From Solirubrobacteraceae bacterium (GTDB taxonomy: Bacteria > Actinomycetota > Thermoleophilia > Solirubrobacterales > Solirubrobacteraceae): DNA of 32,667 bases. Below the pieces are notes generated by a model. That model worked only from the letters and a program-made list of their open reading frames with translations. It was not told where the DNA came from and did not search any database. The stretch is taken from NCBI GenBank assembly GCA_017882425.1, contig JADGPM010000315.1, forward strand, positions 1 through 32,667, read 5' to 3'. Each line of letters begins with the position of its first letter. Positions within the stretch are counted from its first letter, which is position 1. The position numbers were made by a program, and so were the translations under genes. Below, in pieces: positions 1-7,608 of the stretch.

Positions 1-304
1 ATCAACATCCTTCGTTCATTCCTTCTCGCATGCGTGGCGATCTCGACAGGGATACGGGCTGGTGCCCGGTCAGGAGCGTGCGTGCTCCGGTGGTTCGGCG
101 CTCGGCCCGAGGGCCAGGGTGCGGCGGCCCCTCACGGGGACCGACCGAGCGCCTAGCTAAATCGCCAGGAGGCGGGATAGGCGTAGCCGGAACCGGACAG
201 CGCGGCGCTGATCGCATACGTCGTGGCGCTGTGGGCCCTGCGGCTCATACGCATCGGATTCAAGCACATCGCCCGCCGGCTGTGAAGAACGAGCCCGCCC
301 GCCG

Positions 305-1402
305 TCAGACGAGGTCGCGCAGGACCGCCAGGAAGCGGGCGTTCTGGCCCTGGGTCCCGAACGACACGCGCAGCCATCCGGCGCGCCCGAGCGCGGCGCC
401 GGAGCGCACGAGGACGCCCGCGGCGGCGAGCCCGGCGAGCACCCGCTGCTCGGTCTCCTCGGTCGTCTCCCCGTCGCGGCGAGGCAGCTCGAACCACGTG
501 AAATTCGCCTGCGAGAGCATCGGCTCGATCCCCAGCTCGCCGAGGCCGTCCTCGAGCTCGACCCGCGCGAGCACGGCACGCTCGACGCGCTCGGCGACGG
601 CGTCCTGGTGGCGCAGCGCCTCGACCGCCGCGGCCTGTGCCGCGGCATTGCAGAAGAACGGCTGACGGACCTGGTTGACCGCCGTCACCGGATCGGGGGA
701 GCCGCACAGCGCGAACCCGATGCGGAGCCCCGCGAGGCCGTAGACCTTGCTGAACGTCCGGAGCAGGACGAGGTTCGAGTGGCGCTCCAGCAGGTCGAGC
801 GTCGCGTCTGGGTCGTCGAGCGTGTTGAACTCGCAGTAGGCCTCGTCGATCAGCACGCAGACGTTGCGCGGCACCTGCTGCACGAAGGCGGCGATGCGAT
901 CACGCGAGACGGCCGTCCCGGTCGGGTTGTTCGGGTTGCAGACGATCACCATCCGCGTCGCGACGGTGATCTGCTCGAGCATCGCATCGAGGTCGTGGAC
1001 ATCGCCTGCGGCCAGCGGCACGCGCACACCCGTGGCGCCGGAGGCGGCCTCGAGGTGCGGGTAGACCGAGAACGACGGCCAGGCGTAGACGAGCTCGGCG
1101 CCGGGCTCGAGCAGTGCCTCGCCGAGCGCCAGCAGGACGTCGCAGGAGCCGTTGCCGATCGCGACGCGCTCCGCCGGGACGCCGTAACGGCCCGACAGCG
1201 CCCCGCGCAGCACGGCGTTCGTCGGGTCCGGGTAGCGGTTGAGACCCCCCAGGACGCGGGTGATCGCCTCGACGACCTGCGGCAGCGGCGGGTCGGGCGA
1301 CTCGTTGGAGGCCAGCTGCGCGACGTCCTCCGGCATCGCGTAGGCGGACGCCGCCGGATAGGACGGGATGCGCTTGACGCGGGAGGAGTATTCGATCGCC
1401 AC
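305..1402 (-). CDS. hisC: Histidinol-phosphate aminotransferase family (PLP-dependent, fold type I)
   Basis: 365 aa; ASNESPDPPLP N-terminus, CNPNNPTGT, DEAYCEF and FSKVYGLAGLRIGF (PLP-lysine region) are typical of HisC-type aminotransferases; GTG start. Confidence 0.9.
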   Translation of the reverse strand: MAIEYSSRVKRIPSYPAASAYAMPEDVAQLASNESPDPPLPQVVEAITRVLGGLNRYPDPTNAVLRGALSGRYGVPAERVAIGNGSCDVLLALGEALLEPGAELVYAWPSFSVYPHLEAASGATGVRVPLAAGDVHDLDAMLEQITVATRMVIVCNPNNPTGTAVSRDRIAAFVQQVPRNVCVLIDEAYCEFNTLDDPDATLDLLERHSNLVLLRTFSKVYGLAGLRIGFALCGSPDPVTAVNQVRQPFFCNAAAQAAAVEALRHQDAVAERVERAVLARVELEDGLGELGIEPMLSQANFTWFELPRRDGETTEETEQRVLAGLAAAGVLVRSGAALGRAGWLRVSFGTQGQNARFLAVLRDLV

Positions 1403-1422
1403 GCCAGGGATTGTGCCGCACC

Positions 1423-1845
1423 TCAGTCGATCGGGCCGCCGGCGCGGTGCTCGCCCTCGGGCAGGTGCGCGTCACGGCCCACGTAGCCGCCCCTGCCCCC
1501 GACGATCAGCACGACGGAGTCCTCGTGTGCGACGTTGCGCAGGCGACGCACCGTCGTCGCGGCCACCCGCGCCAGCCCGCCGGGCCCCAGGCGCTGCACC
1601 GTGCCGTCGCCGAACTCCAGCTCGATCAGGCCGGCGTGCACGAAGTACAGCTCCTCCTGCTCGTCGTGGAAGTGGGCGCCGGCCTCGTAGCGCGGCGGCA
1701 GCACGAGCGCATTGACGCCGAACGCCTCGACGCCCAGGGCCTTGCGGATCTTGCGAAAGCCGTAGCCCTCGCCCAGCACGTCCAGCGGAGCGACGGTGTA
1801 CCCGACGCCCTCGACGACCTCTTCGACGATCTGCGGCTCGCTCAC
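1423..1845 (-). CDS. Cupin-domain protein
   Basis: Within ORF 1423..1989; likely GTG start at 1845 (VSEPQIVEEV...) overlapping the aroH stop (GTGA). Cupin motif GAHFHDEQEELYFVHAGLIELEFGDG. Confidence 0.8.
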   Translation of the reverse strand: MSEPQIVEEVVEGVGYTVAPLDVLGEGYGFRKIRKALGVEAFGVNALVLPPRYEAGAHFHDEQEELYFVHAGLIELEFGDGTVQRLGPGGLARVAATTVRRLRNVAHEDSVVLIVGGRGGYVGRDAHLPEGEHRAGGPID

Positions 1846-2222
1846 TGGGCACTCTCCAGGTCGGTGCGCAGGGCTCGCGCCTCGCGCAGGTAGACGTGGC
1901 GCGGCTCGTGCGCCGCATCGGCGTGGTACTGCATCAGGACACGGATCACGCGCGCCATCGCACCGGGCACGTCGATCTCGCGCACGCACAGCAGCGGGAC
2001 GCGCTCGAAGCCGATCGCGCGCGCCGCGACGGCCGGGAACTCGGCGTCCAGGTCGGCGGTCATCGTGAAGATGCAGTTGACGACGTCGTCCGGCGTCAGC
2101 GCGTTGCGATCGAGCAGCTCGCGCATCAGCTCGGTCGTGGCGGCGAGGATCGCCTCGCGGTCGTTCTCGTCGACGGTGATCGCGCCGCGCAGGGCGAAGA
2201 GACGCATGGCGCGCGGCATCAT
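1842..2222 (-). CDS. aroH: Chorismate mutase, AroH class
   Basis: 126 aa; LRGAITVDENDREAI, FTMTADLDAEFPAVAARAIGFERVPLLCVREIDVPGAMARVIRVLMQYH match the monofunctional AroH family. Confidence 0.9.
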   Translation of the reverse strand: MMPRAMRLFALRGAITVDENDREAILAATTELMRELLDRNALTPDDVVNCIFTMTADLDAEFPAVAARAIGFERVPLLCVREIDVPGAMARVIRVLMQYHADAAHEPRHVYLREARALRTDLESAQ

Positions 2223-2223
2223 G

Positions 2224-2946
2224 TCACTTCGACGGCTCGCCGCCGGAGGCCGCGCGCAGCGACTCGATCTCCTTCGGCGTCAGGCGCCGCGACGCGCCCT
2301 CGCGCAGCGGCCCGAGCTCGAGCGGGCCGAAGCGCACGCGCCGCAGCTCGCGCACGGGGTGCCCGAGCGCCTCGCACATGCGGCGCACCTGTCGCTTGCG
2401 CCCCTCGCGGATCGTGATCTCGAGCTCGTGGTTGGCCAGGCGCTTGACGCTCGCCGGCGCGGTGCGCCCGTCGTCGAGCTCGACGCCCTCGCGCAGCCGG
2501 CGCACGACGCCGTCGCGCAGCGACGGGCCGCCGACCGTGACGCGGTAGGTCTTGGGCACCTCGAAGCGCGGGTGGGTGAGCTTGTGCGCCAGGTCGCCGT
2601 CGTCGGTCAGGAGGATCAGGCCCGTCGAGTCGGCGTCGAGCCGGCCGATCGGGTAGAGCCGGCGCGAGCCCGGGGCGCGCACCAGGTCGACGACGGTCTG
2701 GCGCCCGTGGGTGTCGGCCGCCGTCGAGACGACGCCGTGGGGCTTGTTCAGCGCGTAGACGACGCGCACGGCGGAGATCGAGCCGACGCGCTCGCCGTCG
2801 AGCTCGATGCGCTCGCTGCCGGTGACGTCGCGCGCGGGGTCGGTGACGACCGCCCCGTCGACGGTGATGCGGCCGTCGAAGACGAGCTCCTCGGCCGCGC
2901 GGCGGGAGGCGACGCCCGCGTGGGCCAGATGCTTTGCGAGACGCAT
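2224..2946 (-). CDS. Pseudouridine synthase, RsuA/RluB family, with S4 domain
   Basis: ATG at 2946: MRLAKHLAHAGVASRRAAEELVFDGRITVDG (S4 domain), YPIGRLDADSTGLILLTDDG (catalytic GRLD motif). The ORF is open to 3198 but that extension overlaps rlmN. Confidence 0.9.
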   Translation of the reverse strand: MRLAKHLAHAGVASRRAAEELVFDGRITVDGAVVTDPARDVTGSERIELDGERVGSISAVRVVYALNKPHGVVSTAADTHGRQTVVDLVRAPGSRRLYPIGRLDADSTGLILLTDDGDLAHKLTHPRFEVPKTYRVTVGGPSLRDGVVRRLREGVELDDGRTAPASVKRLANHELEITIREGRKRQVRRMCEALGHPVRELRRVRFGPLELGPLREGASRRLTPKEIESLRAASGGEPSK

Positions 2947-2971
2947 GACCCTGCCACCATAGGAGACCGTC

Positions 2972-3961
2972 ATGGATCTCGACCTCCTCCAGAGCACGCT
3001 CGACGCCGAGGGCCAGCCGGCGTACCGCGCGCGCCAGGCCTGGGCCTGGCAGGCGCGTGGCGTCCGCGACTGGGACGCGATGTCCGACCTCCCCGAGGCC
3101 CTGCGCGAGCGCCTGTCGGACGCCGTGCCGTTCTCGACGCTGACGCTCGAGCACGAGGCCACGAGCCAGGACGGCACCGTGAAGGCGCTGTTCCGCACCC
3201 ACGACGGGCGCCCGGTCGAGGCCGTCCTGATGCGCTACAAGGACGGCCGTCACTCGCTCTGCGTGTCCTCGCAGTCCGGCTGCCCGCTGACCTGCACGTT
3301 CTGCGCGACCGGCGCGATGAAGTTCGGCCGCAACCTCACCGCGTGGGAGATCGTCGACCAGGCGCTGCACTTCCGGCGCATGTCGAAGGTCGACCACTGC
3401 GTCTTCATGGGCATGGGCGAGCCGATGATGAACCTCGACCACGTCCTCGCCGCGTGCCGGCGGCTGCCGGACCTGGGGATCACGAACCGGCGCACGGCGA
3501 TCTCCACGGTCGGCTGGCTGCCCGGGATCGACGCGCTCGCAGAGCAGGACATGCCGCTGCGCCTGGCGCTCTCCCTGCACGCGCCCGACGAGGATCTGCG
3601 CAGCAGGATCATGCCGGTCAACGAGCGCTGGCCGATGGAGGACGTGCTCGCGGCCTGCGAGCGCTACTACGAGGCCAAGCGCCGGATGATCTTCATCGAG
3701 TACGTGATGCTCGGCGGCGTCAACGACCGCTACGAGCAGGCTCTCGCGCTGACGAAGCTGCTCGACCGCAAGAAGTTCAAGGTCAACCTGATCCCCTACA
3801 ACCCGACCGACTCGATCTACGACGGTTCGACGCGCGAGGCGATCGGGGCCTTCAAGGCGGTCCTCGACAAGGCCGGCTTCAACGCCACCGTCCGGCTCAC
3901 CCGTGGGCGCGACATCGACGCCGCCTGCGGCCAGCTCGCGGCGAAGGCGCTGGCGGGCTGA
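2972..3961 (+). CDS. rlmN: 23S rRNA (adenine-2503-C2)-methyltransferase, radical SAM
   Basis: 329 aa; SQSGCPLTCTFCATGAMKFGRNLT (CxxxCxxC), FMGMGEPMMNLDHV, ALSLHAPDEDLR; SD-like AGGAG upstream. Confidence 0.95.
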   Translation: MDLDLLQSTLDAEGQPAYRARQAWAWQARGVRDWDAMSDLPEALRERLSDAVPFSTLTLEHEATSQDGTVKALFRTHDGRPVEAVLMRYKDGRHSLCVSSQSGCPLTCTFCATGAMKFGRNLTAWEIVDQALHFRRMSKVDHCVFMGMGEPMMNLDHVLAACRRLPDLGITNRRTAISTVGWLPGIDALAEQDMPLRLALSLHAPDEDLRSRIMPVNERWPMEDVLAACERYYEAKRRMIFIEYVMLGGVNDRYEQALALTKLLDRKKFKVNLIPYNPTDSIYDGSTREAIGAFKAVLDKAGFNATVRLTRGRDIDAACGQLAAKALAG

Positions 3962-3981
3962 CGCTCAGAACTCGCTGAGCG
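3962..3981. terminator. Hairpin across the rlmN/scpB convergent junction
   Basis: cgctcag-aactcg-ctgagcg, 7-bp perfect stem covering the 3-bp gap and the last scpB codons. Confidence 0.5.
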
Positions 3982-4594
3982 CCGCCGCGTCCTCGGCGGG
4001 CTGCTGCTGGGGGGCGGCCGCCGGCCCGCCGGACCGGGCCTCGCCCGCGCGGACGAGCCGTTCGCGCAGGTCGGCCTCCTCGTCGGGCGTCGGGTCCCAC
4101 TGCTCGGTCGCCGGCAGTTCGCTGAGCGAGCCGAGGCCGAAGAGCTTCAGGAACAGCGCCGTCGTGCGGTAGAGCACGGCGCCGAACTGCGAGCGCCCGG
4201 ACTCCTCGATCAGGCCGCGCTCGAGCAGCGTGCCGGCCGCCGAATCGGCGCTGACGCCGCGGATCCGCGTGATCTCCGGGCGCGAGACGGGCTGCAGGTA
4301 GGCGACGATCGCGAGCGTCTCGGCCTGCGCCGGCGTCAGCGGCGGGGTGCGCGGTCTGGCGAGCAGGCGCCGCGCGGCATCCTCGGTCTCCGGCGCCGTC
4401 GTCAGCGTCCAGCCGCCGGCGAGCTCGCGCACCACGAGGCCGCGCTCACCGGGCGCGAACGCGACCGCCAGCTCCTCGAGCGCGGCCGCCAGCTCGTCGG
4501 CCGAGCAGCCCGCGGCCTCGATGAGGTCCAGCGGCGCGACGGGCTCCGGGCTGAGGAACAGCAGCGCCTCGACGGTGCGGGCGAGCGGGCTCAT
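3965..4594 (-). CDS. scpB: Segregation and condensation protein B
   Basis: 209 aa; LARTVEALLFLSPEPV, ETLAIVAYLQPVSRPEITRIRGVSAD; ATGA overlap with scpA. Confidence 0.93.
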   Translation of the reverse strand: MSPLARTVEALLFLSPEPVAPLDLIEAAGCSADELAAALEELAVAFAPGERGLVVRELAGGWTLTTAPETEDAARRLLARPRTPPLTPAQAETLAIVAYLQPVSRPEITRIRGVSADSAAGTLLERGLIEESGRSQFGAVLYRTTALFLKLFGLGSLSELPATEQWDPTPDEEADLRERLVRAGEARSGGPAAAPQQQPAEDAAALSEF

Positions 4595-5355
4595 GCCGCA
4601 CCCCCCAGCGCGCGCAGCGCCACCGGCCCGCGCGCCACCGGCGCGATCGCGATCGGCCCGAACGGCTGGTCCTGCATCCAGGTCGCCTCACCCTGCTTGT
4701 AGAGCTCGAGCAGCGCGAACAGCGTGACGGCGACCGTCATGCGGTCCGCGCCCGCGACGGCGTCGTCGAACGAGAGCCCGCCGCGGCGCAGCAGCGCGCG
4801 CAGGTGCGTCAGGCGCTCGGCGACGGTCACGCGGGGGATCGCCAGGTGCCCGAGGTTGATCGGCGGCGGGACGCGCAGCAGGCCGCCGATCGCGGCGCCC
4901 AGCTGGGCCGGGTCGTAGACGGCGGCCGACTGGTCCAGCGCGACGCGGCGCAGGAACCCGGGCAGCGGCGCCGCCCGGAAGCGATGGCCGTCCTCGTCGG
5001 CGAGCCGATCGGAGAGGTACTCGGCCGCGTGGCGGTAGCGGCGCGCCTCGAGCATGCGCGCGAGCAGCTCCTCGGCGGCCTCGCCCGGCTCGAGGTCCTC
5101 GAACAGGTCCGCGTCGTCGCTGGGCAGCATGAGCCGCGACTTCAGCTCCAGCAGCGCGGCGATCAGGACCAGGAACTCGGTCGCCACCTCGAGGTCGAGC
5201 TCACCGCGCGCCTCGAGCACGTCGAGGTAGGAGACGACGACGTCGGCCAGCTCGACCTCGAGCAGGTCGACCTCCTCGCGCAGGACGAGCGTCAGGAGCA
5301 GGTCGAACGGACCTGTGAAGACCTCGAGGTCGAGCTCCAGCTCGGCGACGATCAC
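4591..5355 (-). CDS. scpA: Segregation and condensation protein A
   Basis: Within ORF 4591..6186; likely GTG start at 5355 (VIVAELELDLEVFTGPFDLLLTLVLREEVDLLEV), overlapping the MFS stop by GTGA. Confidence 0.9.
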   Translation of the reverse strand: MIVAELELDLEVFTGPFDLLLTLVLREEVDLLEVELADVVVSYLDVLEARGELDLEVATEFLVLIAALLELKSRLMLPSDDADLFEDLEPGEAAEELLARMLEARRYRHAAEYLSDRLADEDGHRFRAAPLPGFLRRVALDQSAAVYDPAQLGAAIGGLLRVPPPINLGHLAIPRVTVAERLTHLRALLRRGGLSFDDAVAGADRMTVAVTLFALLELYKQGEATWMQDQPFGPIAIAPVARGPVALRALGGAA

Positions 5356-6506
5356 GCGCTGGAACGTAGCGGTCGCGCCGGTCGGTAGGCCATCGCCGCA
5401 ACGCCCGTCCCAAGGCACAGCAGCGCTGCGAGCCCGTAGGGCAGCCAGTCGCCCACCGATTGGGCCATCGCGCCGCCGCCGGCCGAGCCGATCGCGACGC
5501 CACCGGCCCACGCGACGTTGTTGAACGCGAACGCCCAGCCCTGGTCGACGTCGAGCACTTCGGCGCGGCCGGCGACGAGCGTCCCGCCGGGCACCCACAG
5601 CGACCCGAGCGCCACGCCGGCAACGGTCAGCACGAGCGCCAGCCCGACCACCGTCGCCGGCAGCGCCAGCAGCGCAAGGCCGGCGGCCGCGCCGATCGTG
5701 CCGACGCGCACGATCACGAGCGCGCCGCGCCGGTCCGCGATCCGCCCCACGACGGGGCTGACCAGCGCCTCGAAGAACGCAGCGACGAAGAAGATCAGGC
5801 CGATCGCCAGCGCGGTCGCGCCCAGGACGTCCAGCCGCAGCGGCACGAGCACCTCGATGACGCCGAAGCAGATCGACGGCATGACCGTCAGCCACAGCGC
5901 GATCCGGAAGCGCCGGTCGCGCAGGATCGCCGAGGGCGGCGATCCCGCCTCGACCAGCGCGCCGGCGCCGTGCGGCGTGTTCAGCACGAACACGGCGAGC
6001 ACGATCCCGAGCACGGCCGCCCCGGCGAACGCGGCCTCGCGGCCGATCTGCGTCGCCAGCGAGCCCAGCGCCGGGCCGAACTGCGCCCCGAAGATGCCGG
6101 CACCGATCGCCAGCCCGAGCGCCTCGCCGCGGCGCTCGCGCTCGGTCTCCTGGGCGATCCAGGCGAGGCCGGCCGTCCAGGAGCACGCGCCGCCGAGGCC
6201 CTGGATGAAGCGCGCGACGTCCAGAGCGGGCAGCGACTGCGCGAACGCGAACGCCAGCCCTGCCGTCGACATCAGCGCCAGGCCGGCCAGGACCGCCGTG
6301 CGCGCCCCGAAGCGCGCCGCCGCCCAGCCGCCGGGGATCGCGCCGAAGAACGTCCCGAGCGCATAGGCGCCGACGAGCACACCCGCATCGCCCTTCGTCA
6401 GCCCGAGGTCGTGATGGAGCGAGGGCAGCAGCGGCGCGAGCGCCGCGTAGAACATCGTGTCGACGAGGATGACCGCGCCGACCAGGAAGAGCAGCGAGCG
6501 CCGCAT
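5352..6506 (-). CDS. MFS transporter
   Basis: Within ORF 5352..6770; ATG at 6506 (MRRSLLFLVGAVILVDTMFYAALAPLLPSLHHDLGL); many hydrophobic helices, MFS-like GGWAAARFGAR loop. Confidence 0.88.
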   Translation of the reverse strand: MRRSLLFLVGAVILVDTMFYAALAPLLPSLHHDLGLTKGDAGVLVGAYALGTFFGAIPGGWAAARFGARTAVLAGLALMSTAGLAFAFAQSLPALDVARFIQGLGGACSWTAGLAWIAQETERERRGEALGLAIGAGIFGAQFGPALGSLATQIGREAAFAGAAVLGIVLAVFVLNTPHGAGALVEAGSPPSAILRDRRFRIALWLTVMPSICFGVIEVLVPLRLDVLGATALAIGLIFFVAAFFEALVSPVVGRIADRRGALVIVRVGTIGAAAGLALLALPATVVGLALVLTVAGVALGSLWVPGGTLVAGRAEVLDVDQGWAFAFNNVAWAGGVAIGSAGGGAMAQSVGDWLPYGLAALLCLGTGVAAMAYRPARPLRSSA

Positions 6507-6517
6507 GCCGCCCGCCC

Positions 6518-7531
6518 TCAGACGACGGGGCCGACGCCCATCGCGCGGCGTACGTCCGCGAGCGTGTCCGCCGCGATCGCGCTCGCCCGATCGGCGCCGC
6601 GGCCGAGGACGCCCTCGAGGTGCGCCTCGTCGGCGCGCAGCGCCTCGTAGCGCTCGCGCACCGGCGTCAGCAGCTCGATCACGCCCGCCGCGACGGCGGC
6701 CTTCAGGTCCCCGTAGCCGCGCGCATCGGCCAGCGACGCCACGACCTCGTCGGGGGTGACCCCGCGGCACACGGCGAGGATGTCGATGAGGTTGGTGACG
6801 CCCGGCTTGTCGGGCCCGCGGCGGATCTCGTTCTCCGAGTCGGTCACCGCGCGCTTGAACTTCTTCTCGATCGTCGCGGGGTCGTCGAGCACGTACAGCG
6901 TCCCCTCCCCGGAGCCGCCCGTCGTCGACATCTTCTTGGCGGGCTCCTGGAGGTCCATGATCTTCGCGCCGATCTCCGGGATCCGGTGCCCAGGCGCCAC
7001 CAGCACCTCGCGGCCGGCGCCGAAGCGCGCATTGAAGCGGTCGGCGATGTCGCGCATCAGCTCGATGTGCTGGCGCTGGTCCTCGCCGACGGGCACCTCC
7101 GTCGCGCGGTAGGCGAGGACGTCCGCGGCCTGGAGCACCGGGTACAGGAAGAGGCCTGCGGAGACGAGCTCGCGCTGGGCGGCCGACTTCTCCTTGAACT
7201 GGTGCATGCGGTTGAGGTCACCGTGCGCGGTGACCGAGGACAGCAGCCAGCACAGCTCGGCGTGCTCGAGCACGTCGCCCTGGCGGAAGAACACGCAGCG
7301 GTCGGGATCCAATCCGGAGGCGAGCAGGATCGCCGCTGTGTCGTAGAGGCGCTCGCGGAGCACCGCGGGCTCGTACGGCACGGTCGTGGCGTGCAGGTCC
7401 ACGATGCAGTAGATCGCGAGATCACCGGCGGTGTGCGTGCGCTCCTGACCCTCGACGTAGTGGCGGATCGCGCCGATGTAGTTGCCCAGGTGCTTGCGCC
7501 CTGTGGGCTGGATGCCGGAGAAGATGCGCAC
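6518..7531 (-). CDS. trpS: Tryptophan--tRNA ligase
   Basis: 337 aa; MRIFSGIQPTGRKHLGNYIGAIRHYV, KMSTTGGSGEGTLYVLDDP (KMSKS-like); GTG start. Confidence 0.95.
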   Translation of the reverse strand: MRIFSGIQPTGRKHLGNYIGAIRHYVEGQERTHTAGDLAIYCIVDLHATTVPYEPAVLRERLYDTAAILLASGLDPDRCVFFRQGDVLEHAELCWLLSSVTAHGDLNRMHQFKEKSAAQRELVSAGLFLYPVLQAADVLAYRATEVPVGEDQRQHIELMRDIADRFNARFGAGREVLVAPGHRIPEIGAKIMDLQEPAKKMSTTGGSGEGTLYVLDDPATIEKKFKRAVTDSENEIRRGPDKPGVTNLIDILAVCRGVTPDEVVASLADARGYGDLKAAVAAGVIELLTPVRERYEALRADEAHLEGVLGRGADRASAIAADTLADVRRAMGVGPVV

Positions 7532-7608
7532 GGGCGCCGGAGGCTAGCCGGTGGGAGTCCTGGACGATCCTCAAGGTCCGGCGGGAACCTGCCGATACGC
7601 GCGGGGTA

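Noticed and set aside
2947-3198. N-terminal extension of the pseudouridine synthase
   Set aside because: Would run antisense into rlmN; the S4 domain starts properly at MRLAKHLAHAG (ATG 2946).
2065-3978. 637-aa plus-strand ORF spanning aroH, the pseudouridine synthase and rlmN
   Set aside because: Overlaps three well-supported genes; composition is low-complexity R/A/G/D with no domain.
5201-6186. N-terminal extension of ScpA (ORF 4591..6186)
   Set aside because: The extension is antisense-like Arg/Ala-rich out-of-frame reading of the MFS gene; ScpA starts at VIVAELELDLEVF.
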